From Phymatolithon calcareum (Eukaryota > Rhodophyta > Florideophyceae > Hapalidiales), in contig OZ345366.1 in assembly GCA_977006965.1 (NCBI GenBank), forward strand, positions 1,302,001 through 1,366,000: 64,000 nucleotides of DNA. The letters run 5' to 3'. Below, piece by piece: positions 45,756 through 56,082 of this stretch (positions are counted from its first letter, which is position 1; each line of letters begins with the position of its first letter). Made by a program: the position numbers and the translations under genes. The notes below the pieces were generated by a model, which was not told the origin of the DNA, ran no database searches, and was given only the letters and a program-made list of their open reading frames with translations.

Positions 45756-45977
45756 CTACAATACAGAAATACGTGAGTATATCATACAGCTGTATGCCTT
45801 TGTTACATTGTCGACCCATTTGCTTAAGGCCAGAATTGTTCCGACAGATGGGCATCCATACTTATCGACGGCTGCGACGTTGCGGATGAGGCGACAATGT
45901 AGGCGTTCGTGGGTTACCAGGGATGCCTTGTATGGAAAATCTCTGCCGCATCTCTCGCAAGTAAATTCAAATACCAT
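45756..45977 (-). CDS. Small C2H2 zinc-finger protein or exon
   Basis: ATG at 45977 begins MVFEFTCERCGRDFPYKASLVTHERLHC. This is one canonical C2H2 finger (C-X2-C-X12-H-X3-H with the usual F and L), near residues 7-27, followed by about 45 residues without a recognised domain. Nucleic-acid binding is expected of the family. At 73 residues it may be a first exon, a gene fragment or part of a retroelement; no second finger is visible. Confidence 0.42.
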   Translation of the reverse strand: MVFEFTCERCGRDFPYKASLVTHERLHCRLIRNVAAVDKYGCPSVGTILALSKWVDNVTKAYSCMIYSRISVL

Positions 45978-46121
45978 TTTCTCTATTTCCTGCTCGGTAG
46001 TGCAGAATACAATGCTTTTGAGTTGATTATGTTGTGCAAAACTTTTGCAACAAGACCTTTGGATATATCGCTCATATTATGACGAGGTTTCGCCTATAAT
46101 GGCTGAGAAAAGCCGAAAAAG

Positions 46122-46663
46122 CAGGGTCTGAGATTCGCCTAACTGTTCGTGAATTAATTCGTGAATAAACGAATGAATTATTCGCGAATGTCAAATTCAC
46201 GTTTACAATATCCCCGTTAGCGAATATTCAGAAAATCCACCACGAGCGTACATTCACGAATTTTTCATTCATGTTCACGTTCAGTACTTTTTGTACCCAT
46301 GAATATTCATTCACTTTCAGTTCACCGTCGTTGAATCCGGTGAACATTCACGAACGTTAGCGAATGTGTGCGAGCATTTCAGAAGAGTGGAAAAATGGAT
46401 GGGATGCAAGCTCCTGGTTTTCCGAAAAGTTTCGCGAATCATTCGCAAATGTTCGCAAATTTCGTTCACATTCAGTTCATTGCAATGTGTCAGAGCGAAT
46501 ATTCATTTACATTCAGTTCACTAGTATGTCACAAGAGATTATTCATTCGCAATTCATTCACTATAATCTTCTGAATATTCATTATATTTCTCGTGAGTGA
46601 ATATTAGTGAATATTCATTCACGTTCACGTTCACAGTGGTTTCTAAGCGAATCGCAGACCCTG
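46122..46663. mobile_element. Non-autonomous hAT-type element with perfect 8-bp target duplication
   Basis: 542 bp. The terminal inverted repeats start CAGGGTCTGAGATTCGC (left) and CAGGGTCTGCGATTCGC (right, minus strand). Target duplication CGAAAAAG at 46114-46121 and 46664-46671. The inside is packed with GAATATTCA, TTCACGAA and ATTCGCGAA words, many self-complementary. No transposase frame, so it needs an enzyme in trans. The 8-bp duplication and CAGGG ends indicate the hAT superfamily. Confidence 0.85.
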
Positions 46664-48869
46664 CGAAAAAGGGGAAAAAACGGAAAAACTCAGTTGATAG
46701 CAATGGACAACTCGGAGTGTGGATCTCACTTGTTCTGCGGATCAGGCCGAAGAGCATACAGTATGCTTACAACATATCCTGGAAGACGAAATTGCTCAAA
46801 GCGCCGAGAGTGATGAAACTCATTTGCCTCTAATGTATCCCTCGGAGGGGACTGCGGCGACAAAGAAATCTTGGTACAAAAAGAGATTTCCCATCAACGC
46901 ATAGCTTAGAGTCTGTCTTAAAGAAGACGCTACAGTACAAAATGTTTATTTAATATTGTAGCAAGCAAGTTTTCGTACAGGGCGATGTTGTGCATATCTT
47001 CATTCTTTCCTTATTTCGGAAACATCTCTCACACAGAAGGAGAGCGCCTAAAGCTGTTCTGAAACAGATTCTCGTTTTTCAGAAATTTGAGTACGGTTAG
47101 GGGTCTCCACGTCATAGCTCTTGTATGGCTTTTGTACGCACTCCACCAATAAACATTCGTCTGCAGCGGGAACTTATACCAAGAAAACCCTACCTTAAGA
47201 CAATATGCCTTAAGTTAGGTTTTTCGTGGCTAAGTTTATTATTTAGAAACCTCTCAGTCCTACGAATATACGGACAAGGGTTCCTCAGTTGCTGGTTACC
47301 TTAGGCCAGCTCTCATGGATTAACTATCAAATCGTTGGCTTGTACGGGATTGTTGAGACGTCAACTCAACTGTTAGTACCAGGGCTTCATGATAGGCCTT
47401 CTTCGATCTGCATGCACTGTATGAGGGTCTTGCTGAAAAGCAAAAGCTCCTCCAAAGATTTTTCTGTATCCAGTCCGTTATTTAAATTAGGTGCTCGGCA
47501 GTTTCTTTGCAACCAGAATTATAGGCTTTGCACAATTGGTAGTACGACACTGCGTCCCTATTGCATCCATGCCTAAAGACGGGCACCATGGCGGTAACGT
47601 TACAGTCTCCAATCAGTTGATGTAAGATCACCTCTGCCCGTGTTTTGAATTTCGCCCTTCCCCATGTTCGATCTGGGCGGAGGGCCTCTTTTCTATTGCA
47701 TATTCTTCTTATGCAGTTGTCCAATCTCCACAGTCTTCACCGAGCATTCTTCGCTTCAAAATGTTCCCCATGTTGTCCAATGCCCTCGCTGAGGCTCGAA
47801 TACTAAGCGACATCGACGGTTAATGTGAAACCTTTCCATCTGCTTTGAAGACTCCGATAAATCTTGTCCGAAATGGTTCACATCCCCTTGTACTGGTTCT
47901 CTCTTTTTGATCGCTTTATCCGCCATTAATGCATCCAAGCGCAACTTTTGCAGCGGCAATTAGTGGGAGTGTTCCAGCAGGCTCCAACCAGCTTGATTAT
48001 GATCGTCCCTGCAAAATCGAGGACTGCAGATCCTCCTTCCAGAAGAAATAATGCTCGTTCATCTTGCCCGCGACCATCTTGCTCTTCAGGTGAAAACTGC
48101 CAGCTCTTCCCTTCCCCAAGCCTGTGCTTGAGAAAGGAATCAGAATTAGTTTGATACAGCACTTAACGTCTATATGAAAGGTCAAAAAATTTTCTCAATC
48201 TTTTCAGAAGCCCTGCACATAGGAATAACGATATAATTAGAAATAAAAACGTTGCAATGAATATTATAGGTCTCCGTGAGTTTTGTACAGTATGCACTGC
48301 ACTTTCCGGTATGATAAAGCGTGTGACGAATTAACGTTAGTGGCATACTGCAGTCGAAATTTTCTGAAAAACTGGGGCCGTTACAAAAGTCACATAAAAA
48401 CCATGTGTATTGCTTAAATGTAAGCAATACATTTTGCAGCAATATTGGACGAAATCCCCAATTTTGGGATTGAGCAGAAGTAACGAAAAGTTCCAATTTG
48501 ACCTCAAGTCCAATGCTCCACGTTTTCGAAGGCGCGCCCGTACCTCGAGTCTCCCAAACTTGGACTGTTCAGTACAGTACCAGCACAGATTTTTACGTCC
48601 ACTGTCGGTTGCCGAATTTCGCAACTTCTCTTGTACGCACGTTGGTTCCCGCCGTCACTCTTTTCCGGTGACCGTTTGCGGTTACCGCACGTATTCGCGC
48701 CGCGGTGCCTGTAGTCGAGCTGCAATTTGCCCAACGTCGGTTTGGTTAAGCGAGTTTTTGCCACGCACAGCGACGCGAATCCCCACAACACGGGCACGAC
48801 TTGTCAATGCTTCTCTCTTGCAACAGCGGGCCTTGATCTTCTTCCCGTGCGTTTGTGGAGCCCGGCGCA
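46664..48869. other. Intergenic DNA upstream of the ferlin gene, no confident gene
   Basis: A short frame at 46722-46904 (SADQAEEHTVCLQHILEDEIAQ...KKRFPINA) has coding-like composition and may be the end of a lost gene. Broken minus-strand frames at 47482-48162 (for example LQKLRLDALMADKAIKKREPVQG) look like decay products. TACAGTA-type motifs occur at 46931, 48287 and 48570-48580, the last 290 bp before the ferlin start. Confidence 0.4.
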
Positions 48870-51800
48870 ATGCAGTCCGCAATGGATGAGTTAGAGGACA
48901 TCCCTCTGCATGATGGTAACTCCTCAGGTGTGACAAACTCTCCTGCCGAAGAGCCCATGGAGGAGATCGAACCTCTACCGACCCCACCCCGGTCTTCTCG
49001 GAATCCGCTGGGCAGCAGCGCTACGACGGCATACACCGCAGCGAAGTCAGCGCCATCTAATGACGATATGAAAAGTCCATATGCCGCCGAAGAGAACAAC
49101 CTTGATACGAATGCCCATTATCCTGATGAAGATGCTAGCAACGAGTTTCACCTTGAACCATTTTCTACCGATCTGCGGGAAGACGACGGATATCCGTCGC
49201 CCACTACTGCCTCTCGTGCAAGCATTGCGCGCGCCCGCTTCCATGCAAATCCTGCGGTGCGAGTCGTACGTCGCCTAGCTCACAATGCTGTTAACAAGTT
49301 GGAAGACATTGGCATTGGCCTTCTTGGCGTCACCGAAGGCATCGCGGAAGCTGGAGGAGGCGTCGGTCGCACTGCCGTTTCCGGTGTTGGTGCCGTTGGA
49401 AGCGCTGTCGAAGCTGGCGTACGAAGTGCTGTTGTTGCTCATGGAGTTGAGACTGCCGTGCCTGCCCGCGAAGTTGATACAATCACCGAGGTTGACATCT
49501 CCGGCACAATCCTCAAAGATTTGAATCGCGCTATTGAAGTGGAGCAATTGAAAGGCACAAGCAATGCTGAATCTCCACTGAACACCCCCTGGATTTTGAT
49601 GCTTGCTCCCTTGCTCCCGATTGTTGTCATGTACACCAAGACTCTTATGTTAATTTGCGTACCTCCGCTTGTAAATGCCGTTGTCAAAGTTTGGTTCTTT
49701 GTCGGTTGGCGCATGTGGCTTTGTCTTGCAATCGCTACCGTGCTTGGAATTACGTTGGCATGGGAGTCTGTAAAGGTCATTGAACCTCTTCGGCCATACA
49801 CAATGATGATCGATGTGGAGGTAATCAAGCTCCGACGAAAGATGGCGGATGAAACTCAAAAGCAGATGCCAAAAATTCACAAGGTTCTAGACAGGCTTTT
49901 ACCACCGTTGCGAATCTTCATGCAAGCGCTCGATCGGGCTTTAACGCCCCGTCTGGGGTACTCCCCTTTGCTTGCCCTAAAAGCCAAGGCGAACGGATGG
50001 ATTTACGATCCACGAATTCGAGAAGTTGCTCTAAATGGGAAGATCCAGGGTGAAGGCACCGATATTAAATCCTCTTCACAGAGCACCGTAAGTGGAACGC
50101 CAGAGAACAGCCCAGTGCGTGATGGTGGTCACTCTCGCATTTTGGCTGAGGATGGCGCAGCAGCGCAGCATACTGGTCTGGAATATGATCGAGCCGCTGC
50201 ACAAGCAGCCGCGAAGGCATCCGCTGCGGCCCATGGAGCCGGGGAACTGTTCGAGCAGTTCTTTCATATTGAATTACAGCTTGGAACACTTTCCGAGCTC
50301 CATCGCCAATACACAAGTGTCTGGCTTGAATGGATGTACCGTGGAATGGTTGTGGACCGTTCAGTTATTCGTGACATAAGCAACTCTCCCCAGTGGAGCG
50401 GATTCGGTGCCAGCTTTAGTGGCTGTGTTCTGAAAGGTGAAGTTCGTCTTCCTCTACAAGCTGATACAACAGTGGTCAAGGGTGGATTTCATGATGAGCC
50501 TGTCCGTTTGATACTCAAGGGACGAGAAGGCCTACCGCTCTACTCAAATGATGGTGCGCGACGGTATATGCGGGAATCTCCTCCGACAACAGTTATCGGC
50601 GAGATTGAACTAAGTGCTCTCAAGATTGGAGTCGGAACCTTCGCCGACGGTATTGTGCGATCTGAATTGAGAATTCCTATTCACGCTCTAGGAGTCCTGC
50701 AGTATCGCGCCGCCGTTCTGCATGCGACGACTCGAATTGTTCCAGTAGACAGCAGCAGTTATTCATATCGCCAGATGCTAAGCCCTTTGCCCAACGGAGA
50801 ATGGACTGTGAGAGTCAATGTTTTTGAACTCAGAAATCTTCGTGGTGTCGATGACAGCGGCAGTTCTGATCCCTATGTTTCGGCGAAAGTGATGGGCATG
50901 GAAAAGTGCACTGATCTACAGCGGCAGACTCTAAGCTGTATGGTGAATCAGCTCCTCTTCTTCTCGAAAGTTTGTACTGGTCTTGAGTTCGAGGACGAAA
51001 AAATTGTCATCCAAGTGATGGATTGGAACAGGTTCGGCGCGCCAACCCTAATTGGTATCTACACCTTGGACGCAAAGCGCATTTTGGAGCTTCCTGGTCA
51101 AGAACTCTTCCGCAAGTGGTTCGCACTGCAAGATTCAAAAGGGGGCAAGTCCCCTGCGGGGTTTATCAAGATGTCAATTACTGTAGTACGACCAGGTGGA
51201 AGTTTGAAGCAGCACGACGACACCGAAGATCGCGAGGAATTTTCGTCCGCAATCTTGTTGAAGAATACCGTTCTCAAACCTCCGAAGATGTCATATGAAA
51301 ATTGGGCAGTGCACATCACCATTGGATGGGCCGACATGCTTCCGCGTATGTCAACAGGTGATCGAGATGCGGTTCGAGGGTACATCACGCTTTCGTATTC
51401 CGGCTATCCGGAACGCCGAACGAAAACATTTATTGCAGAGGCTAAAGAGGTCATTGATCCCAACATTGGGGAAGCTTGTGTCGTCTTGCCACAGCGCCGA
51501 GTCATATGGAACGAAGAGTACATCCTCCCGCTAACCATTATCAATGGCCGTGTGGCACAAGAAGGAATTCAACTACGCCTGTTTCATAGAACGATGCCTC
51601 GTCTAGATGCTCCGTTCCGCGGTGATCTTCCTATAGGTCAAGTGAATGTCTCTTTTGAAGAGCTGTTTCGTAACACTGCAACGGCAGTAGTTCGAGGACA
51701 ACTGGCCGATGGCGAAGACGAAGGAGATCGCATCCGAAATGTGGCAATGATGAAACCGAGGTACTACAACTTTTATGGAGTGCCTAGTGGTGAAGCGGAT

Positions 51801-54800
51801 CCCTATGACAAGGGTGTTGCTTTCCGCGGAAGAGTATTGATTGGCGTCGCTGCCAAGCCTGGGGAAGTCGCCTCCCCGTACTTACGTCCTTGTCCAGCAC
51901 CTCCTCGTCCGCGCCTCGAGTTCTACAAGCTGGATTTCTGCGTTCTGCAAGCAACGGAACTGCCGCTACCCCCAGGTTGGTCAGTGAAGATTGAAGGACG
52001 TATTGGCCTACATCAGTTTGGTCACACCATTCCAAATGCTGTAGTAGAGAACCTTTGTGTTCAGTGGGATGAAAATTGTTCGGTGAGCGTTCCAAACTTG
52101 CAGTTCCCGGAAGATGTTGAGCAGATTCCAGATCTATTCATCACGCTATTGGCAAGGAAATCTCTTACTGTTGCGGAACTAGAAGAACGCGAATTTCCTT
52201 CCAGTCCAGTCGAGAAATCGAATGTGCAAAAGGCGGCTGCAGGACCAAACTCTGACACTGCTGCTGATACTGATCAACAGCGTGGAGACGACCTGGGCAG
52301 CTCGAACGTCGAGATCAGTCCAGATGCTGGATCATCTGCTCTTGGACGAGGACGAACCCCTGAAATTAGTGGGAGCGAGAGTGCCAGTGCTCATGCTGAT
52401 TGGGCCCCGAAGGCCTTCTTGCGGCTTCCTGCAAAGCATCTGATTTGTTGCGAAACAGAGCCCATGTGGATGTTTATGGACTATCCTGGCAATAATGTGC
52501 TTGACTCTGACGATAACCAAGTACCGGGCAGCATCCTGCTGTCGGCGTCCTTGTCTAAGTATGACCCTACTGCAACTTATCCATCAGAAGAAGATCCTGT
52601 CGAAGCCGGCTTGTCGAGCAGTGGCAACATTCCGAAGAACCCGTCGAGGTTAAGTGGCGTGCAAGAGAATGATTCAATCATTTCCGCTGATCTTGTTCCT
52701 GCCTCATCGGCGAATGGGAAGGATCGCACAGGAGTTGTCACCCGCATGTCTAAAGAACTCCTCGGACCCAGGCGCTCTAGCATTGTCGCCCGAACGAATG
52801 CGTTTGGATTTCCGCTCGGCGCGAAGCGCTCTTATACATTACGTGCGTACATCGTTCAGGGCAGGAACCTTCCGGCTGCAGACGAATCTGGGCTTTCTGA
52901 TCCTACTGTTCTTGTATCAATGGGAAACCGAAGCAAGCTGGGAGTCGTCATCTGCAAACAGACCGTATCGCCCCTATGGGAAGATCTTATCGAGGTATCG
53001 GATATCACAATAAGGGACGGGGAAAGAAAGCCGAACGTTAATGTGCTAGTGTACGATCATGACGACGAGGACAAGCCCATGCAATACCTTGGTCGTGCGA
53101 TTATCCCGTCTGCGGAACTTGATGTTGTAGTCCCTTCGCTACAGTTTGCGAAGTGGTATCCAGTTTTCTCTGTGAACCCTGGAGTTATTGTGGGGGAGAT
53201 TTTGGCCGATTTTCAACTTGTGCCGTCAGAGCTCGCACTTGCAAGTCCCATCGAACCTATTCCATCACCGCCGTATTCTGAATCTGCCTTGCGTATATCT
53301 CTGGTCGGGCTTCGTGATGTGAAGTTTCTCAAATATGCGGCTGGAAATATATTCGTGGAATGTTTGATCTCGTGCCATTCTGGCGATCGCGAAAAATCTA
53401 AATGTGGAGCTATTCTTCAACACCGTGCATATGAGGCAAATTGTAACATTCTCGATGTGCTCATGCTGGATATTCGAATTCCTGTTGACCTTCGGCTTGC
53501 ACCAGCTCTCACAATTCAAGTTTATGCCAAATACTCTCATGCTCCCAAGCCCGACCTGATTGCGACATCATGCATTAATCTGGAAAAATGGCTTTCTGAG
53601 CATGAGCGAAAGCTGCTCACCGGGGAGAGTATTATCGACGACTCCTTTGGGATGGATGCTCCTGTGCCAGAGCGACTTTTCGAAGGCGGAAAGTTTAAAT
53701 TCCGCCGCAATGCCAAGAGAGTAACGGAGGATCACGTTGGGGACGGGGGCTTGCCGCTTCATGAAGTTAAGGCGCATGTTCGCAGTGAGAAGAAAAACTT
53801 GCTTGTACTCCAAGAAAAAGAAGAAGTGCTTCGCGTTGGATTTACAGAGGAAGATGCACAGAAGGTGAAAAAAGAAACTACAGAAAAGAAGGCACCTGAC
53901 GCCAATACTATGCAATCGAAGGAAGGTAGCTTGATGAGGAAAATCCTGGCTCCTGTTCGTGCTCTTCAGTACAAATTTGCAGACGCAATGGCAGACACAA
54001 TGCCAGATGTTGCTATGGCGTTGGGTATTGAGGTCGGTGAGGACGTTCCACTTTCTGCCTTCGTGGGACCTGACAGCGAAGCTATTGACTACGATGGCAC
54101 AAGACTCTTGAAGCAGGAACGCGGGTTTTGCCCTGTTGAATTGGAAGCCGAATTCAGCGAACCTGCATACGGAGAATTTTTGCTGTTCCGCGGAGACAAT
54201 CGTTCCCTTGGGAACACAACCGGCCGCATGGATGATGCCGCCGTAGCCCCTTCGCACAATCCGAGCTTTCCCCCCGTACTTCCTTTCAATGAGGCACCCT
54301 CACATTCTACTCTTGTGAAGCGGGAGAAGCGACGCACTGCTCTTGAAGGAAGCCGTCCGGCAGTTGGAAAGGTGAAGGCTCGTCTGGACTTGGTTGAAGT
54401 TGATGCAAAGAATGCATCGGAAGTTCACAAAGCCAGACTTTCATCTCTTCGATCGTTTGGACGTGTGTTTGTGCCCACCGAAGTTGTCGTGCGAGTCTAT
54501 GTTTTGCGTGGTATTAATTTGCAGCAAGTCGGGTCCGCATGCAATCCTTACGTGACCTGCAAATTCTATGGAGGATACCCGGACTTCTTCAGCCTCAAGC
54601 GCGACCCCGTCATGGATGACAATAACCCCAACTTCTTCGAAATCTTTGAGAGTCGCGTTAAAATGCCTGGCGGGGCCATTCGAATTGAGGTGAAAGACAG
54701 AATGCTGCCAAAGGTGACGTTGCCTATCGCGTACCCTAAGTTTTTGGAGGGTGGATACCAAGTTGGACTTGCGCAGCAGGATATCCCTGTGAACATTGGT

Positions 54801-55868
54801 AAACTTGGGCTTGGCTGGTCGGAAAACATTGGTGAAACTATGATTGACCTGGACTCTCGATGGTACAATTCGGCGTGGAGGTCGTTGGCGCAAACACCTG
54901 TTGAAATGAGGTCTTTATTTTCGGAAGACTCCACTAACCTGAAAGGCCATCTCGAGTTGTTCGTTGATATCTTCGACGCCGTTGAGTTTGACAAACGCCC
55001 CAAGATGTATCGACCTATTCCTATTAGCAAGCCGCGGCAAGAAGATTTCGAGTTGCGAATTGTTGTATACAAGATTCAAGACTGCTATCTTCCGTACCAA
55101 CTGGAAAACTACGATCCGGCGAAACTTGCTTCATTCTACGTGCAAGCTCGTCTTGGAAATCGACCGGAAGATGTGCGTAGGACAGATCCGCCCTGTAAAT
55201 ACGTAAGTGATGGCGTTGCGGAGTTCAACTGGCGAATGATTTGGAAGTTGAAGCTTCCATCTCTGGACATCAAGCCGCGTATGAAGCTACAAATCTTCGA
55301 TGACACTAGCTTTGGCGTTGGTGACGATCAGCTTTGTGCGGTTGCGGATATCAAGCTTCGTTCTCTGTTCGATGAGATTGTGACTACCAAGTCGCCAATC
55401 CTGAAGAAGAGACAATGGGTTACGATGCATCATCCGAATCATCCGGAGGTTGCCGCGCAGGTTCAAATTTCTCTCGAACTCACGACTGCTGAAGCTGCCG
55501 CGAAGAAGAAATGCGGCGCTGGGCAAGATGGTTACAAAGAGAATCAGCATCAAGACTACTTGCTCCCGAAACCCTTCCAGCCTGCAGCATTTTCGTTGTA
55601 CAACCCTGTGCCGTACTTCAATTACTTGATTATCAGTTCTATTAAGAACCTGCAGTGGACATTGGCAACCGTTCTACTCATATTTCCGTTTTTCCCAATG
55701 ATTGTACAGTTCGTGTTCATGCTGACACCGTGGACGTGGTACGCGGCCGGAGGAGTTGCGGGTCTTCTTGTGTTCATCCGGATCACCCTTGTGCAATCTG
55801 CAAGGGTGGCTAGAATACAAGCCGAAAGTGCAGCAAGAAATGTTGTTCACACGTCTGATGAACAGTAA
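48870..55868 (+). CDS. Ferlin-like multi-C2-domain membrane protein
   Basis: 2332 residues in one uninterrupted frame. The start is ATG 48870 (MQSAMDELEDIPLH); the frame is open a little further upstream but without ATG. Acidic disordered N-terminus; hydrophobic segments at about 240-300 (WILMLAPLLPIVVMY, FFVGWRMWLCLAIATVLGITL); C2 at about 644-770 (RNLRGVDDSGSSDPYV); C2-like regions near 807-935 and 1015-1100; a C2D-like domain at about 1319-1470 (LRAYIVQGRNL, DESGLSDP, YDHDDEDK, GEILADFQLV); a linker (RISLVGLRDVK); C2E-like at about 1870-2040 (IGETMIDLDSRWY, GHLELFVDIF) lacking the Ca-binding Asp; C2F-like at about 2058-2230 (FELRIVVYKIQD, EFNWRMIWKLKLP); C-terminal membrane segments at about 2260-2310. 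Order and motifs match ferlins, Ca2+-dependent membrane-fusion and repair proteins. A ferlin with N-terminal membrane segments is unusual. Confidence 0.87.
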   Translation: MQSAMDELEDIPLHDGNSSGVTNSPAEEPMEEIEPLPTPPRSSRNPLGSSATTAYTAAKSAPSNDDMKSPYAAEENNLDTNAHYPDEDASNEFHLEPFSTDLREDDGYPSPTTASRASIARARFHANPAVRVVRRLAHNAVNKLEDIGIGLLGVTEGIAEAGGGVGRTAVSGVGAVGSAVEAGVRSAVVAHGVETAVPAREVDTITEVDISGTILKDLNRAIEVEQLKGTSNAESPLNTPWILMLAPLLPIVVMYTKTLMLICVPPLVNAVVKVWFFVGWRMWLCLAIATVLGITLAWESVKVIEPLRPYTMMIDVEVIKLRRKMADETQKQMPKIHKVLDRLLPPLRIFMQALDRALTPRLGYSPLLALKAKANGWIYDPRIREVALNGKIQGEGTDIKSSSQSTVSGTPENSPVRDGGHSRILAEDGAAAQHTGLEYDRAAAQAAAKASAAAHGAGELFEQFFHIELQLGTLSELHRQYTSVWLEWMYRGMVVDRSVIRDISNSPQWSGFGASFSGCVLKGEVRLPLQADTTVVKGGFHDEPVRLILKGREGLPLYSNDGARRYMRESPPTTVIGEIELSALKIGVGTFADGIVRSELRIPIHALGVLQYRAAVLHATTRIVPVDSSSYSYRQMLSPLPNGEWTVRVNVFELRNLRGVDDSGSSDPYVSAKVMGMEKCTDLQRQTLSCMVNQLLFFSKVCTGLEFEDEKIVIQVMDWNRFGAPTLIGIYTLDAKRILELPGQELFRKWFALQDSKGGKSPAGFIKMSITVVRPGGSLKQHDDTEDREEFSSAILLKNTVLKPPKMSYENWAVHITIGWADMLPRMSTGDRDAVRGYITLSYSGYPERRTKTFIAEAKEVIDPNIGEACVVLPQRRVIWNEEYILPLTIINGRVAQEGIQLRLFHRTMPRLDAPFRGDLPIGQVNVSFEELFRNTATAVVRGQLADGEDEGDRIRNVAMMKPRYYNFYGVPSGEADPYDKGVAFRGRVLIGVAAKPGEVASPYLRPCPAPPRPRLEFYKLDFCVLQATELPLPPGWSVKIEGRIGLHQFGHTIPNAVVENLCVQWDENCSVSVPNLQFPEDVEQIPDLFITLLARKSLTVAELEEREFPSSPVEKSNVQKAAAGPNSDTAADTDQQRGDDLGSSNVEISPDAGSSALGRGRTPEISGSESASAHADWAPKAFLRLPAKHLICCETEPMWMFMDYPGNNVLDSDDNQVPGSILLSASLSKYDPTATYPSEEDPVEAGLSSSGNIPKNPSRLSGVQENDSIISADLVPASSANGKDRTGVVTRMSKELLGPRRSSIVARTNAFGFPLGAKRSYTLRAYIVQGRNLPAADESGLSDPTVLVSMGNRSKLGVVICKQTVSPLWEDLIEVSDITIRDGERKPNVNVLVYDHDDEDKPMQYLGRAIIPSAELDVVVPSLQFAKWYPVFSVNPGVIVGEILADFQLVPSELALASPIEPIPSPPYSESALRISLVGLRDVKFLKYAAGNIFVECLISCHSGDREKSKCGAILQHRAYEANCNILDVLMLDIRIPVDLRLAPALTIQVYAKYSHAPKPDLIATSCINLEKWLSEHERKLLTGESIIDDSFGMDAPVPERLFEGGKFKFRRNAKRVTEDHVGDGGLPLHEVKAHVRSEKKNLLVLQEKEEVLRVGFTEEDAQKVKKETTEKKAPDANTMQSKEGSLMRKILAPVRALQYKFADAMADTMPDVAMALGIEVGEDVPLSAFVGPDSEAIDYDGTRLLKQERGFCPVELEAEFSEPAYGEFLLFRGDNRSLGNTTGRMDDAAVAPSHNPSFPPVLPFNEAPSHSTLVKREKRRTALEGSRPAVGKVKARLDLVEVDAKNASEVHKARLSSLRSFGRVFVPTEVVVRVYVLRGINLQQVGSACNPYVTCKFYGGYPDFFSLKRDPVMDDNNPNFFEIFESRVKMPGGAIRIEVKDRMLPKVTLPIAYPKFLEGGYQVGLAQQDIPVNIGKLGLGWSENIGETMIDLDSRWYNSAWRSLAQTPVEMRSLFSEDSTNLKGHLELFVDIFDAVEFDKRPKMYRPIPISKPRQEDFELRIVVYKIQDCYLPYQLENYDPAKLASFYVQARLGNRPEDVRRTDPPCKYVSDGVAEFNWRMIWKLKLPSLDIKPRMKLQIFDDTSFGVGDDQLCAVADIKLRSLFDEIVTTKSPILKKRQWVTMHHPNHPEVAAQVQISLELTTAEAAAKKKCGAGQDGYKENQHQDYLLPKPFQPAAFSLYNPVPYFNYLIISSIKNLQWTLATVLLIFPFFPMIVQFVFMLTPWTWYAAGGVAGLLVFIRITLVQSARVARIQAESAARNVVHTSDEQ

Positions 55869-56082
55869 TATTTTCGGGAGTTATAGAACCTTGTACATTG
55901 TTTGTGATTTACCTTTGTCGTGTCTTTGGATAAAATTAGTGTTTGAGGCGCCATAGCCCATTATCAAATAATTATTCCCCGCCAGATTCACAATTGGACA
56001 TTGCAAACATCGCGGAAAACTATCATGAATGCAAAATTGAGTAGGCCAAAATACCTCACAAAATCGTAAATCTGTCTATGCT
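55869..56082. other. Convergent intergenic gap
   Basis: 214 bp between the stop of the ferlin gene and the stop of the DUF1365 gene. Both 3' untranslated regions must lie here or overlap. No clear AATAAA. Confidence 0.5.

Noticed and set aside
48855-48869. Upstream start for the ferlin gene at GTG 48855
   Set aside because: A eukaryotic nuclear gene should start at ATG; the first in-frame ATG is 48870.
48410-48889. Plus-strand frame overlapping the ferlin start
   Set aside because: Different frame, no ATG-led conserved sequence; it runs through the likely promoter and 5' UTR.
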